Below are positions 1 to 11,063 of a stretch of 52,551 nt of DNA, one piece after another. The notes beneath the pieces were generated by a model. That model worked only from the letters and a program-made list of their open reading frames with translations, was not told the origin of the DNA and ran no database searches. The stretch spans positions 1-52,551 of the forward strand of contig NZ_JASNRC010000021.1 of the NCBI RefSeq assembly GCF_030411995.1, read 5' to 3'. Position 1 is the stretch's first letter. Every line of letters starts with the position of its first letter. The stretch is from Massilia sp. YIM B02769 (GTDB taxonomy: Bacteria > Pseudomonadota > Gammaproteobacteria > Burkholderiales > Burkholderiaceae_D). Made by a program: the position numbers and the translations under genes.

Positions 1-72
1 ATACACGCAACTCTACCTAAAGGCAAAAATTCAATCCTCTTCTTGCAAAACGGGTGGAGTCCATAGATACGG

Positions 73-630
73 TCAGCGCAGCGATCCTGCCGGCACCTCG
101 ATGTATTCGCCCGGCATCAAGGGATGCGTCGCCAGCGAAAACGGCCCGATGCTGCTGCGCACCAACCTAAGCGTCGGCAAGCCCACCGCCGCCGTCATCC
201 TGCGCACCTGCCGGTTCTTGCCTTCCTCCAGCGTGATCGCGATCCACCCTGTCGGCTTGTCCGCGCGCGCCCGGATCGGCGGGTTGCGCGGCCACAGCCA
301 CTCCGGCTCGGCAATGCGCACCGCGCGGCAGGGTTTGGTCACGAAATCGCCGAGGTCGATCGGCGCCTGCAGCCGCGCCAGCGCGTCCGCATCCGGCACG
401 CCGTCCACCTGCACCAGATAGGTCTTGGCTTCCTTGTGGTCCGGATGGGCGATCTTGTGCTGCAGCTTGCCGTCGTCGGTGAGCAGCATCAGGCCTTCGC
501 TGTCGGCATCGAGGCGGCCGGCCGGGTAGATGTTGGGAATGTCGAGGTAGTCGGCCAGCGACTGGCGGCCCTCCTGGGGGCTGAACTGGCACAGGACCTG
601 GAAGGGTTTATTGAAGAGAATCAGGGGCAT
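73..630 (-). CDS. rluE: 23S rRNA pseudouridine synthase, RluE/RsuA family
   Basis: This 185-residue protein belongs to the RsuA/RluB/RluE family, which isomerises single uridines in rRNA; RluE acts on 23S rRNA helix 89. The catalytic-Asp motif is visible as GRLDADSEGLMLLTDDG near residue 40, and the family's C-terminal EGKNRQVRRM stretch is present. There is no N-terminal S4 domain, as is normal for RluE. The start is placed at the ATG beginning MPLILFNKP because similarity starts there; an in-frame extension upstream looks non-coding. No clear ribosome binding site is seen. The exact target uridine is inferred from family, not shown. Confidence 0.88.
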   Translation of the reverse strand: MPLILFNKPFQVLCQFSPQEGRQSLADYLDIPNIYPAGRLDADSEGLMLLTDDGKLQHKIAHPDHKEAKTYLVQVDGVPDADALARLQAPIDLGDFVTKPCRAVRIAEPEWLWPRNPPIRARADKPTGWIAITLEEGKNRQVRRMTAAVGLPTLRLVRSSIGPFSLATHPLMPGEYIEVPAGSLR

Positions 631-818
631 GGAAGGGCTGGAAAGGTTCGGACTGCCGAGCGTGGCGCATTGCACAAGACTGGTGCATAATGCAAGACGA
701 CATCTCTTATAGAGGACCCGCGGCGAAAGCCGGCATTGTAATGCAGTTCGCAGACCATGCCCGCGCGCCGGACCGGGCAAGTTTCCCGCCTGAGCACGCG
801 ATCATTTCGGAGAACACG

Positions 819-2075
<1,257 letters not shown>

Positions 2076-2103
2076 TCCGGCAGGCAGGTCGACACCCCGC
2101 ACA

Positions 2104-2131
2104 GCCCCGTTCCGATACGGGGCTTTTTATT
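2104..2131 (+). terminator. Rho-independent terminator of icd
   Basis: A 7-bp stem (GCCCCGT paired with ACGGGGC, 6-nt loop) is followed by TTTTTATTT, 28 nt after the icd stop codon. Confidence 0.88.
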
Positions 2132-2180
2132 TGCGGAGCCGGACATATATATAAGGGCAGGGCGCGCTGAAATGCGGGCG

Positions 2181-2206
2181 AAAAAAAACCCCGCCGGAGC
2201 GGGGTT
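2181..2206 (-). terminator. Rho-independent terminator of the cold-shock gene
   Basis: Read on the minus strand, an 8-bp stem (AACCCCGC/GCGGGGTT, 4-nt loop) runs into a tract of eight U. It lies about 27 nt beyond the cold-shock stop codon. Confidence 0.88.
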
Positions 2207-2233
2207 CTTCGCAGTGGCTTTCCACAGGGATGA

Positions 2234-2437
2234 TTACATGCCCTGGATGTTGGAAGCTTGCTTGCCTTTAGGGCCTTGCGTGACTTCGAATTGGACTTTC
2301 TGACCTTCTTTGAGGGTCTTAAAACCGTTCATATTGATCGCGGAGAAGTGTGCAAACAGATCCTCGCCGCCGTCATCTGGAGTGATGAAGCCAAAGCCTT
2401 TGGAATCATTGAACCACTTAACAGTACCAGTTGCCAT
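2234..2437 (-). CDS. Cold-shock protein, CspA family
   Basis: A 67-residue single cold-shock domain that binds single-stranded nucleic acid and acts as an RNA chaperone. The RNP1 motif KGFGFI (residues about 16-21) and RNP2-like LFAHF are both visible, and the length is typical. The ATG at 2437 opens MATGTVKWFND; a longer in-frame ORF upstream is the untranslated leader. The gene has its own promoter (TTGACA-N17-TGATAA), a leader of about 75 nt with a palindrome, and its own terminator. Which Csp paralogue this is, and whether it is cold-induced, cannot be told from sequence. Confidence 0.95.
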   Translation of the reverse strand: MATGTVKWFNDSKGFGFITPDDGGEDLFAHFSAINMNGFKTLKEGQKVQFEVTQGPKGKQASNIQGM

Positions 2438-2479
2438 AAAAGAACTTTCAAATAAAAACAAATCACACGAGCCATAAAA

Positions 2480-2495
2480 GCAAGAAGCTTCTTGC
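2480..2495 (-). promoter_or_regulatory. Perfect 16-bp palindrome in the csp 5' leader
   Basis: GCAAGAAGCTTCTTGC is fully self-complementary and lies about 43 nt upstream of the csp start codon, within the predicted leader RNA. Csp leaders are known to act as structural thermosensors. A role here is inference. Confidence 0.5.
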
Positions 2496-2518
2496 CCCCT
2501 CCTCAGCCTGCTCACTTC

Positions 2519-2547
2519 TTATCAACAAGTACATAAGTACATGTCAA
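2519..2547 (-). promoter_or_regulatory. Predicted sigma-70 promoter of the csp gene
   Basis: On the minus strand TTGACA (2542-2547) is separated by 17 nt from TGATAA (2519-2524). The predicted start is near 2512, giving a leader of about 75 nt. The rest of the 346-bp gap between csp and clpS holds no other gene. Confidence 0.6.
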
Positions 2548-2749
2548 TGTTTGCATTGTTGATGCACTAAAGTTGTAAGTCAAGCCCTTTAAGGCAACTG
2601 TTGCTAAATTCTTCACACGACCTGCATCACCCCCTCTTGATTTCCGCAATCGGAACGCCATCTGCGCTTTCAACGGAAAACAAGTAAGATGAAGGCGAGT
2701 CGAAGTGAGCAGAGTGAAGCGCTCCAGTCGAGTGATCTGATCTTTACGC

Positions 2750-2777
2750 TTTGCATCATCCTTGAAAGCATTAGAAT
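2750..2777 (+). promoter_or_regulatory. Predicted clpS-clpA promoter
   Basis: TTTGCA (2750-2755), a 16-nt spacer and TAGAAT (2772-2777) form a plausible sigma-70 promoter. The -10 box ends 6 nt before the clpS ATG, so the transcript would be leaderless or nearly so; this agrees with the absence of a Shine-Dalgarno sequence. Confidence 0.45.
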
Positions 2778-2783
2778 ACGCCC

Positions 2784-3082
2784 ATGGCAACGAAGCACGA
2801 TACCGAACAGCTGCTGGAGCGGCAGACGATTAAACCACCGCCCCTGTATCAGGTGGCGTTGCTGAATGACGACTACACACCGATGGAATTTGTGGTGGCC
2901 ATCATTCAGGAGTACTTCAACAAGGATCGCGAGACGGCGACGCAGATCATGCTTTCCGTGCACCGCCATGGTAAAGGCGTGTGCGGCGTGTTTTCCAAAG
3001 ATATAGCGTGTACCAAAGTGGAGTTTGTCTTAACGCATGCGCGCAAGGCGGGTCACCCCCTGCAGTGCGTGATGGAGGAAGT

Positions 3083-3086
<4 letters not shown>
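2784..3086 (+). CDS. clpS: ATP-dependent Clp protease adaptor ClpS
   Basis: The 100-residue ClpS adaptor binds N-degron substrates and hands them to ClpA. The core LLNDDYTPMEFV (substrate-pocket Asn/Asp, about residues 27-38) and the VHRHGKGVCG region are conserved, after a flexible N-terminal tail (about residues 1-20). The start follows no recognisable ribosome binding site. The stop overlaps the clpA start in ATGA, so the two are translationally coupled, as in many proteobacteria. Confidence 0.96.
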
Positions 3087-5383
<2,297 letters not shown>

Positions 5384-5413
5384 TTCAAGATGAATTGAGT
5401 TCGATCGCTTCAC

Positions 5414-5445
5414 AAAAAAACCGCGCCTTGTGCGCGGTTTTTTTT
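5414..5445 (+). terminator. Rho-independent terminator of clpSA
   Basis: ACCGCGC (5420-5426) pairs with GCGCGGT (5432-5438) and is flanked by seven A and eight T, so it could work in both directions. Confidence 0.9.
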
Positions 5446-5468
5446 CGTCCTGATTAATCGATGTATGT

Positions 5469-5499
5469 CCCGTACGGTGGGCACCCCGTGCCCACGCGG
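5469..5499. repeat. Dispersed palindromic repeat, copy 1
   Basis: CCGTACGGTGGGCAC and GTGCCCACGCGG halves form a GC-rich imperfect palindrome. The same element recurs inverted at 5642-5672 and again at 25041-25071, 25110-25141 and, degenerate, near 29535-29565. It sits in the 453-bp gene-free gap between clpA and the tricorn-type protease gene. Confidence 0.75.
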
Positions 5500-5641
5500 A
5501 AGCTTGCAACGCGTTAGCGCGGCGGATCATGGGGAATAAGGCGTTCCGACCAAGCATCCAAAAGCGCCTCGTTAACGCCCGCGATCGTGGTAACGCCGCG
5601 GAGCGAATCCCGGCAGCCGCCGACTCCGGACGAACACGTAA

Positions 5642-5672
5642 CCGCGTGGGCACGGAGTGCCCACCATACGGG
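5642..5672. repeat. Dispersed palindromic repeat, copy 2 (inverted)
   Basis: CCGCGTGGGCACGGAGTGCC followed by CACCATACGGG is the reverse complement of copy 1 with few differences. The two copies form an inverted pair about 140 bp apart. Confidence 0.75.
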
Positions 5673-5740
5673 CAAGGCCGCAGGCCACAAATGCGCAAAG
5701 CCGCGGGCCACGAATGCACAAAGCCGCGGGCCCGCATTCC
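5673..5740. repeat. Three 23-bp tandem repeats
   Basis: Units start at 5673, 5696 and 5719 (CAARGCCGCRGGCCACRAAT followed by GCR; the third diverges at its end). They abut dispersed repeat copy 2 and lie about 100 bp upstream of the protease start. Confidence 0.75.
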
Positions 5741-5836
5741 TCCGGTCGCGGGCCAGGTCTTTTTTTGCACGTATGCACGCCACCTCATGCATTCCATATG
5801 GCAAACTCATTTTCTTTTGCCAACGCCACCACTCGC

Positions 5837-8800
5837 ATGAACCTGTCCCGCACCATCCTCGCGCAGTCATTGTCACTATCGCTCGCGCTCGTCGGCAGCC
5901 AGGCAGTCGCCGCCGATCCTTTTTTCCGCTTCCCTGCCGTGCGCGGCGACACGGTGGTCTTCACCGCCGAGGGCGACCTCTGGCGCACGACGACGAATGG
6001 CGGCAAGGCCACGCGCCTGACCACGCATCCCTCCGCCGAAACCCACGCCGCCATCTCGCACGACGGCAAGTTCGTCGCCTTTGCCGCCTCCTACGAAGGC
6101 GCCCAGGAGGCCTACGTGATGCCGATCGAGGGCGGCCTGCCCAAGCGCATCACCTTCGAGAACGGCGGCGTCACGGTCCTCGGCTGGACCAAAAACGGCG
6201 AGGTCCTGGTAAGCACCGAGAACTCGACCGGCCCCTCGAAACACCGCGTGGTCGCCGCGCTCGATCCGGTAAAACTCGCGCGCCGCGTGCTGCCGCTGGC
6301 CGATGCCAACGACGCCACCCTGAGCGACGACGGCAAGACCGTCTACTTCACGCGCATGGGCCTGGCCATGACCAACGATAACGTCAAGTCCTACCGCGGC
6401 GGCGCCACCGCCCAGCTATGGCGCTACGAGCTCGGCGGCAAAGGCGAAGCCCAGCAGCTGTTCAAGGGCAGCGATGCAAATGCCGCCAACAACCGCCGCG
6501 CCATGTGGTGGCAGGGCCGCCTCTACTTCATCAGCGACGCCAACGGCGCCGACAACCTGTGGAGCGCGAACCCGGACGGCTCCGACCGCCGTCAACTGAC
6601 CAGTCATAAGGAATGGGACGTGCGCAGCGCCTCGCTCGGCGACGGCCGCATCGCCTACCAGCTGGGCGCCGACCTGCACGTGTTCGACATCGCCAGCGGC
6701 CAGGACAGCCGCCTGAACGCCAGCCTGTTGTCGGACTTCGACCAGCAGCGCATGCGCCGCGTGAAGTCGCCGCTGGATGCGCTGACCAGCATCGAGCCGG
6801 CCAGCAAGGCCGAGCGCATCGTGATCACCGCGCGCGGCCGTGTGACGATTGCCGGCACCGGCAAGCACCGCCGCGTCGAGATCGCCGTGCCGGACGGCGC
6901 CCGTGCCCGCAGCGCGGTCTTCAGCCACGACGACAAATGGGTCTACGCCTTTGTCGACGCCAGCGGCGAAAACGAGATCTGGCGCTATGCGGCCGACGGT
7001 TCCGGCAGCGGCGAGCGCCTGACCCGCGACGGCGCCTCGCACCGCGCCGCCCTGTATCCGTCCCCGGACGGCAAATGGCTGGCCCACACCGACAAGAAGG
7101 GCCGCACCTGGCTGCTGGACCTCGACAAGAAAACCAACGTCATCATCGACGACGCCGGCCAGGCCGGCATCGATCGCCCGGACCAGGTGGTATGGTCGCC
7201 GGACAGCCGCAACCTGGCGTTTGTCCGCGCCGGATCGAGCGAGCAGCGCAACCAGATCGGCATGTTCAACCTGGCCACGAAGCAGATGGCCTTCGTCACC
7301 ACCGACCGCTACGAATCGCATGCGCCGGTGTTCTCGCCCGATGGCAAATGGCTGTACTTCCTCTCGGCGCGCAACTTCAACCTCGGTAACGCCTCGCCCT
7401 GGGGCGACCGCAACATGGGGCCGGTGTTCGACAAGCGCGTCGGGGTGTATGCGCTGGCGCTGCAGCCGGGCAGCCGCTTCCCGTTCAAGCCCGAAGACGA
7501 GCTGACCAAGCCGGAAGAAAAGTCGCCGGAGGCCGCCGCGCGCGAAGCGATCAAGTCGCCGGACGACCGCGACGCCGACAAGAGCGCAGCAGTGGCGGCA
7601 GCGACAGCTGCGGCCACTGCGACTGCAAAAGCATCGGCGGCGGCCGAGAAACCGAAGGCGCCGACCCCGGCCATCGTGTATGCCGGCCTGCGCGAGCGCC
7701 TGTACGAAGTGCCTGTCGAATCGGGCAACTACAGCGCACTGGCCGTCGACGACAAGCGCCTGTATGTGCTCGATGCGGAAGAAGGCGGCAAGGGTACGCT
7801 GAAGACGCTGGAGATCGCACGCAGCACGCCGAAGCTGGAAACCTTTGTCGCCAACGTGCGCGAGTTCGGTTTGACCACGGACCGCAAGCACGTCTTCTAC
7901 CGTACCTTCGCCAAGGGCACGCCGGGCGACATGCTGATCGTCGACGCCGGCGCCAAGGCCCCGGCCGATCTGACCAAGGCGAAGATCAAGGTCGACGACT
8001 GGGCGGTGAGCTCGAACCCGCGCATGGAGTGGGTGCAGATGTTCAACGACGCCTGGCGCATGCACCGCGACTTCCTGTACGACGCCAACATGCGCGGCAT
8101 CGACTGGAACGCCGTGCGCACGCGTTACGCGCCGCTGGTCGAGCGCGTGACCGACCGCGCCGAACTCGACGACGTGCTCGGGATGATGGTCGGCGAAGTC
8201 GGTGCGCTGCACTCGCAGATCCGTCCGGGCGAGCTGCGCCGCGCGGCCAGCGAAGGCACGCCGTCCACCCTGGGCGCGGTGCTGACCCGTACCGCCGAAG
8301 GCTACCGCGTCGACCGCGTCTACCGCAGCGAGCCGGAACTGCCGTCGGAAGCCGGTCCGCTCTCGATGCCGGACGTCGACGTGAAGGAAGGCGACATCAT
8401 CCTGGCCGTGAACGGCAAGTCGCTGGTCGATGCGCGCGACATCGCCGATTTGCTGCTGGACCAGGCCGACAAGCAGGTGCTGCTGGGGGTGAAGACCCCG
8501 GGCGGCAAGCCGAGACAAACCATCGTCACGCCGGTGTCGATGGCGAAGCACGCCAGCCTGCGCTACGCCGACTGGGAACAGGGCAGGGCCCAGCAGGCCG
8601 ATACGGCGTCGAAAGGCAAGATCGGCTACCTGCACCTGCGCGCCATGGTCGCACGCGACATCAACGCCTTTGCGCGCGACTTCTACGTCAACATCAACAA
8701 GGAAGGCCTGATCATCGACGTGCGCCGCAACAACGGCGGCAACATCGACAGCTGGATCATCGAGAAGCTGCTGCGCCGCTCCTGGGCCTTCTGGGCGTCG

Positions 8801-9223
8801 AACGGCAAGCAGCCGCAGTCGAACATGCAGAACACCTTCCGCGGCCACCTGGTGGTGCTGGTCGACGAGCTGACCTATTCCGACGGCGAGACCTTTGCCG
8901 CTGGCATCAAGGCGCTGAAGCTCGGGCCGCTGGTCGGCAAGCGCACCGCCGGCGCGGGCGTGTGGTTGAGCGACGGTAATGGGCTGCTGGATAACGGCAT
9001 GGCGCGCGCGGCGGAGTTCGGGCAATTCTCGACCGACGGCGAGTGGCTGATCGAGGGCGTGGGCGTGACGCCGGACGTCGAGGTCGACAACCTGCCGCAC
9101 GAGACCTTCGAAGGGCGCGACCGCCAGCTGGAGGTGGCGATCGAGCTGCTGCAGAAGAAGATGCGGGAGCAGCCGGTCAAGCCGTGGAAGCCGGCGGCGA
9201 TTCCGGCGTTGAAGCGGGAGTGA
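5837..9223 (+). CDS. Tricorn-type protease homologue, periplasmic (PD40 propeller, PDZ and S41-like core)
   Basis: An 1128-residue secreted peptidase of the tricorn (MEROPS S41B) type, which trims peptides. The first about 25 residues are a signal peptide with a likely AVA|ADP cleavage site, so it probably acts in the periplasm. PD40/WD-like beta-propeller blades fill about residues 30-540. An Ala-rich linker follows (about 555-611), then a second propeller/C1 region, a PDZ domain (about 840-900) and the S41-like core. The nucleophile is probably Ser1015 in TYSDGETF, and His792 in GALHSQI matches the catalytic His. The Ser that precedes this His in archaeal tricorn is Leu here. The ATG at 5837 is chosen for the signal peptide; one at 5798 is possible. 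Confidence 0.88.
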   Translation: MNLSRTILAQSLSLSLALVGSQAVAADPFFRFPAVRGDTVVFTAEGDLWRTTTNGGKATRLTTHPSAETHAAISHDGKFVAFAASYEGAQEAYVMPIEGGLPKRITFENGGVTVLGWTKNGEVLVSTENSTGPSKHRVVAALDPVKLARRVLPLADANDATLSDDGKTVYFTRMGLAMTNDNVKSYRGGATAQLWRYELGGKGEAQQLFKGSDANAANNRRAMWWQGRLYFISDANGADNLWSANPDGSDRRQLTSHKEWDVRSASLGDGRIAYQLGADLHVFDIASGQDSRLNASLLSDFDQQRMRRVKSPLDALTSIEPASKAERIVITARGRVTIAGTGKHRRVEIAVPDGARARSAVFSHDDKWVYAFVDASGENEIWRYAADGSGSGERLTRDGASHRAALYPSPDGKWLAHTDKKGRTWLLDLDKKTNVIIDDAGQAGIDRPDQVVWSPDSRNLAFVRAGSSEQRNQIGMFNLATKQMAFVTTDRYESHAPVFSPDGKWLYFLSARNFNLGNASPWGDRNMGPVFDKRVGVYALALQPGSRFPFKPEDELTKPEEKSPEAAAREAIKSPDDRDADKSAAVAAATAAATATAKASAAAEKPKAPTPAIVYAGLRERLYEVPVESGNYSALAVDDKRLYVLDAEEGGKGTLKTLEIARSTPKLETFVANVREFGLTTDRKHVFYRTFAKGTPGDMLIVDAGAKAPADLTKAKIKVDDWAVSSNPRMEWVQMFNDAWRMHRDFLYDANMRGIDWNAVRTRYAPLVERVTDRAELDDVLGMMVGEVGALHSQIRPGELRRAASEGTPSTLGAVLTRTAEGYRVDRVYRSEPELPSEAGPLSMPDVDVKEGDIILAVNGKSLVDARDIADLLLDQADKQVLLGVKTPGGKPRQTIVTPVSMAKHASLRYADWEQGRAQQADTASKGKIGYLHLRAMVARDINAFARDFYVNINKEGLIIDVRRNNGGNIDSWIIEKLLRRSWAFWASNGKQPQSNMQNTFRGHLVVLVDELTYSDGETFAAGIKALKLGPLVGKRTAGAGVWLSDGNGLLDNGMARAAEFGQFSTDGEWLIEGVGVTPDVEVDNLPHETFEGRDRQLEVAIELLQKKMREQPVKPWKPAAIPALKRE

Positions 9224-9272
9224 TGTGGTCCGCGGCGTGCGGGTGGCGCCGCGTCAATGCATGATGCGCAAT

Positions 9273-9320
9273 GGTGGGTACGAGTACCCACCCTACGTAG
9301 GGTGGGTACTCGTACCCACC
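9273..9320. repeat. Perfect 48-bp palindrome between protease and MCP genes
   Basis: Two 20-bp arms (GGTGGGTAC-N2-GTACCCACC each) flank CTACGTAG. The whole 48 bp equals its own reverse complement, and each arm is itself a near-palindrome. It lies 50 bp after the protease stop. There is no T-run, so it is not a standard terminator. Confidence 0.9.
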
Positions 9321-9426
9321 GCTTCATCCCCCGATCATCGGCAAAATCATCATCTCTCCGGCGTTCACATCCCTGTCACATTAAGTTTCTACACTGCAAG
9401 TATTCTCTTCACTTCACCCCACCGTG

Positions 9427-11037
9427 ATGCGACTTGCAAAGCTCCACACCGGCACCAGGATCCTCGGTTCCTTCGCCATCGTTTCCCTCGTCATCGTCGT
9501 CATCGCCAGCGTCGCCCTGTGGCGCATGCAGGCCGCCGACGCCCTCACCGCCGACCTGGTCGAGGACAAGCTCGCCAAGCAGCAGCTGGTCTCCGACCTG
9601 CTTGGCCTCGAACGCCTGAACGGCTCGCGTACGATTGCCATCGCGCGCAGCGACAGCCTGGAACTGGCCGACTATTTCCAGGCCAAGCTGGCCGACGGCC
9701 GCAAGAACATCGCCGCCACCGCCGCCAAGCTGAAGAAGCTGCCCGCCAGCGAAAAAGAACGCAGCCTGAGCGCCGCCGCCGCCAGGCACGGCACGGCATT
9801 GGCCGCCGCCCAGGCCGACCTGTTCCGCGCCAAGGATCTCGGCCAGACCAGCATCGTCGAAGACATCATCCACAACCGCTGGGAACCGGCCTATCAGGCG
9901 CAGGCCGCCGCGCTGGAGGCGCTGCTCGCATATGAAAGCAGCGAAGCCCACCGCCTGGCCGACGCCTCTGCCGCCAGCACCGCCTTCAGCAAGGGCCTGC
10001 TGCTGGCGCTCGGCGCCACCGCGCTGGCCATCGGCGCCATCCTGGCCTGGCTACTGACCCGCAACATCGTCGGCCCGCTGCAGCAGGCCGTGCTGCTGGC
10101 CGAACAGGTTGCGCACGGCGACCTGCGCCCGACCATCGCCCACACCCGCCACGACGAAATCGGCCGCCTGTTCGATGCCCTGAACGGCATGACCGGCGGC
10201 GTGTCCAGCACCGTGGCCCGGGTGCTGCAAGGCGCCCACGCCATCGATTCGGCATCCAACGAAATCGCCGACGGCAACCACGATTTGTCGCAGCGCACCG
10301 AGCGCCAGGCCACGGCCCTGCGCCAGACCGTGGGCGCGATGGACGCGCTGCTCGAGGCCATCGCGGAGAACAATGCCAGCTCCCGGCACGCGAACAGCCT
10401 GGCCCAGACCGCGTCGAACGTGGCCGGCGAGGGCGCGCAAGCCGTCGAGCAGCTGGTGGCGCGCATGGGCGCGATCAAGGCGTCGGCCGCGCGCATCGTC
10501 GACATCACCGGCATGATCGACAGCATCGCCTTCCAGACCAACATCCTGGCCCTGAACGCGGCGGTGGAAGCGGCGCGCGCCGGCGAGCAGGGGCGCGGCT
10601 TTGCGGTGGTGGCGTCCGAGGTGCGCAACCTGGCGGCGCGCTCGGCCCAGGCGGCGAAAGAGATCAAGACCCTGATCGGCACATCGAGCGCGGAAATCGA
10701 ATCGGGCACCGGCATCGCGAACGCGGCTGGCGCCACCATGCGCGCCGTGCTGGCCCACGTGCGCGAGGTGGCGGCGATCCTGGCCGCCATCGACAGCGCC
10801 AGTGCCAGCCAGGCCGGCGGGGTAGCCCAGGTGGGCAAGGCAATCGCGGAGATGGATGTCTCGACCCAGCAGAACGCGGCGATGGTCGAGGAAGCGGCGG
10901 CCGCCGCCGACGCGATGCGCGAGCAGGCGGCGGAACTCGCGCGCCTGGTCGGCACCTTCAAACTGCGTGGGGAGCCGGTAGCCGATGCCGCTGTGGCATT
11001 TGAGCCCGCGCCGCAGCGGCTGGCACTGGCCGCCTGA
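9427..11037 (+). CDS. Methyl-accepting chemotaxis protein
   Basis: A 536-residue transmembrane chemoreceptor. TM1 spans about residues 10-32, followed by a four-helix-bundle periplasmic sensor (about 33-187), TM2 (about 190-213), a HAMP domain (about 214-266) and the cytoplasmic coiled-coil signalling domain. The hairpin tip that contacts CheA/CheW contains QTNILALNAAVEAARAGEQG (about 370-389). The C-terminus ends PQRLALAA and lacks the NWETF-type pentapeptide that tethers CheR/CheB. A GTG lies directly before the chosen ATG; no clear ribosome binding site is visible. The ligand is unknown. No chemotaxis operon genes are adjacent. Confidence 0.93.
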   Translation: MRLAKLHTGTRILGSFAIVSLVIVVIASVALWRMQAADALTADLVEDKLAKQQLVSDLLGLERLNGSRTIAIARSDSLELADYFQAKLADGRKNIAATAAKLKKLPASEKERSLSAAAARHGTALAAAQADLFRAKDLGQTSIVEDIIHNRWEPAYQAQAAALEALLAYESSEAHRLADASAASTAFSKGLLLALGATALAIGAILAWLLTRNIVGPLQQAVLLAEQVAHGDLRPTIAHTRHDEIGRLFDALNGMTGGVSSTVARVLQGAHAIDSASNEIADGNHDLSQRTERQATALRQTVGAMDALLEAIAENNASSRHANSLAQTASNVAGEGAQAVEQLVARMGAIKASAARIVDITGMIDSIAFQTNILALNAAVEAARAGEQGRGFAVVASEVRNLAARSAQAAKEIKTLIGTSSAEIESGTGIANAAGATMRAVLAHVREVAAILAAIDSASASQAGGVAQVGKAIAEMDVSTQQNAAMVEEAAAAADAMREQAAELARLVGTFKLRGEPVADAAVAFEPAPQRLALAA

Positions 11038-11063
11038 ATACGCCGCCTGACTACGCCGGCTGA

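Noticed and set aside
5469..5740. CRISPR array
   Set aside because: Repeats are palindromic or directly abutting without unique spacers, and no cas genes are present. No CRISPR was seen elsewhere in the window.
6416..9100. 894-codon minus frame opposite the tricorn-type protease
   Set aside because: Same GC-driven antisense artefact; the plus frame has signal peptide and motifs.
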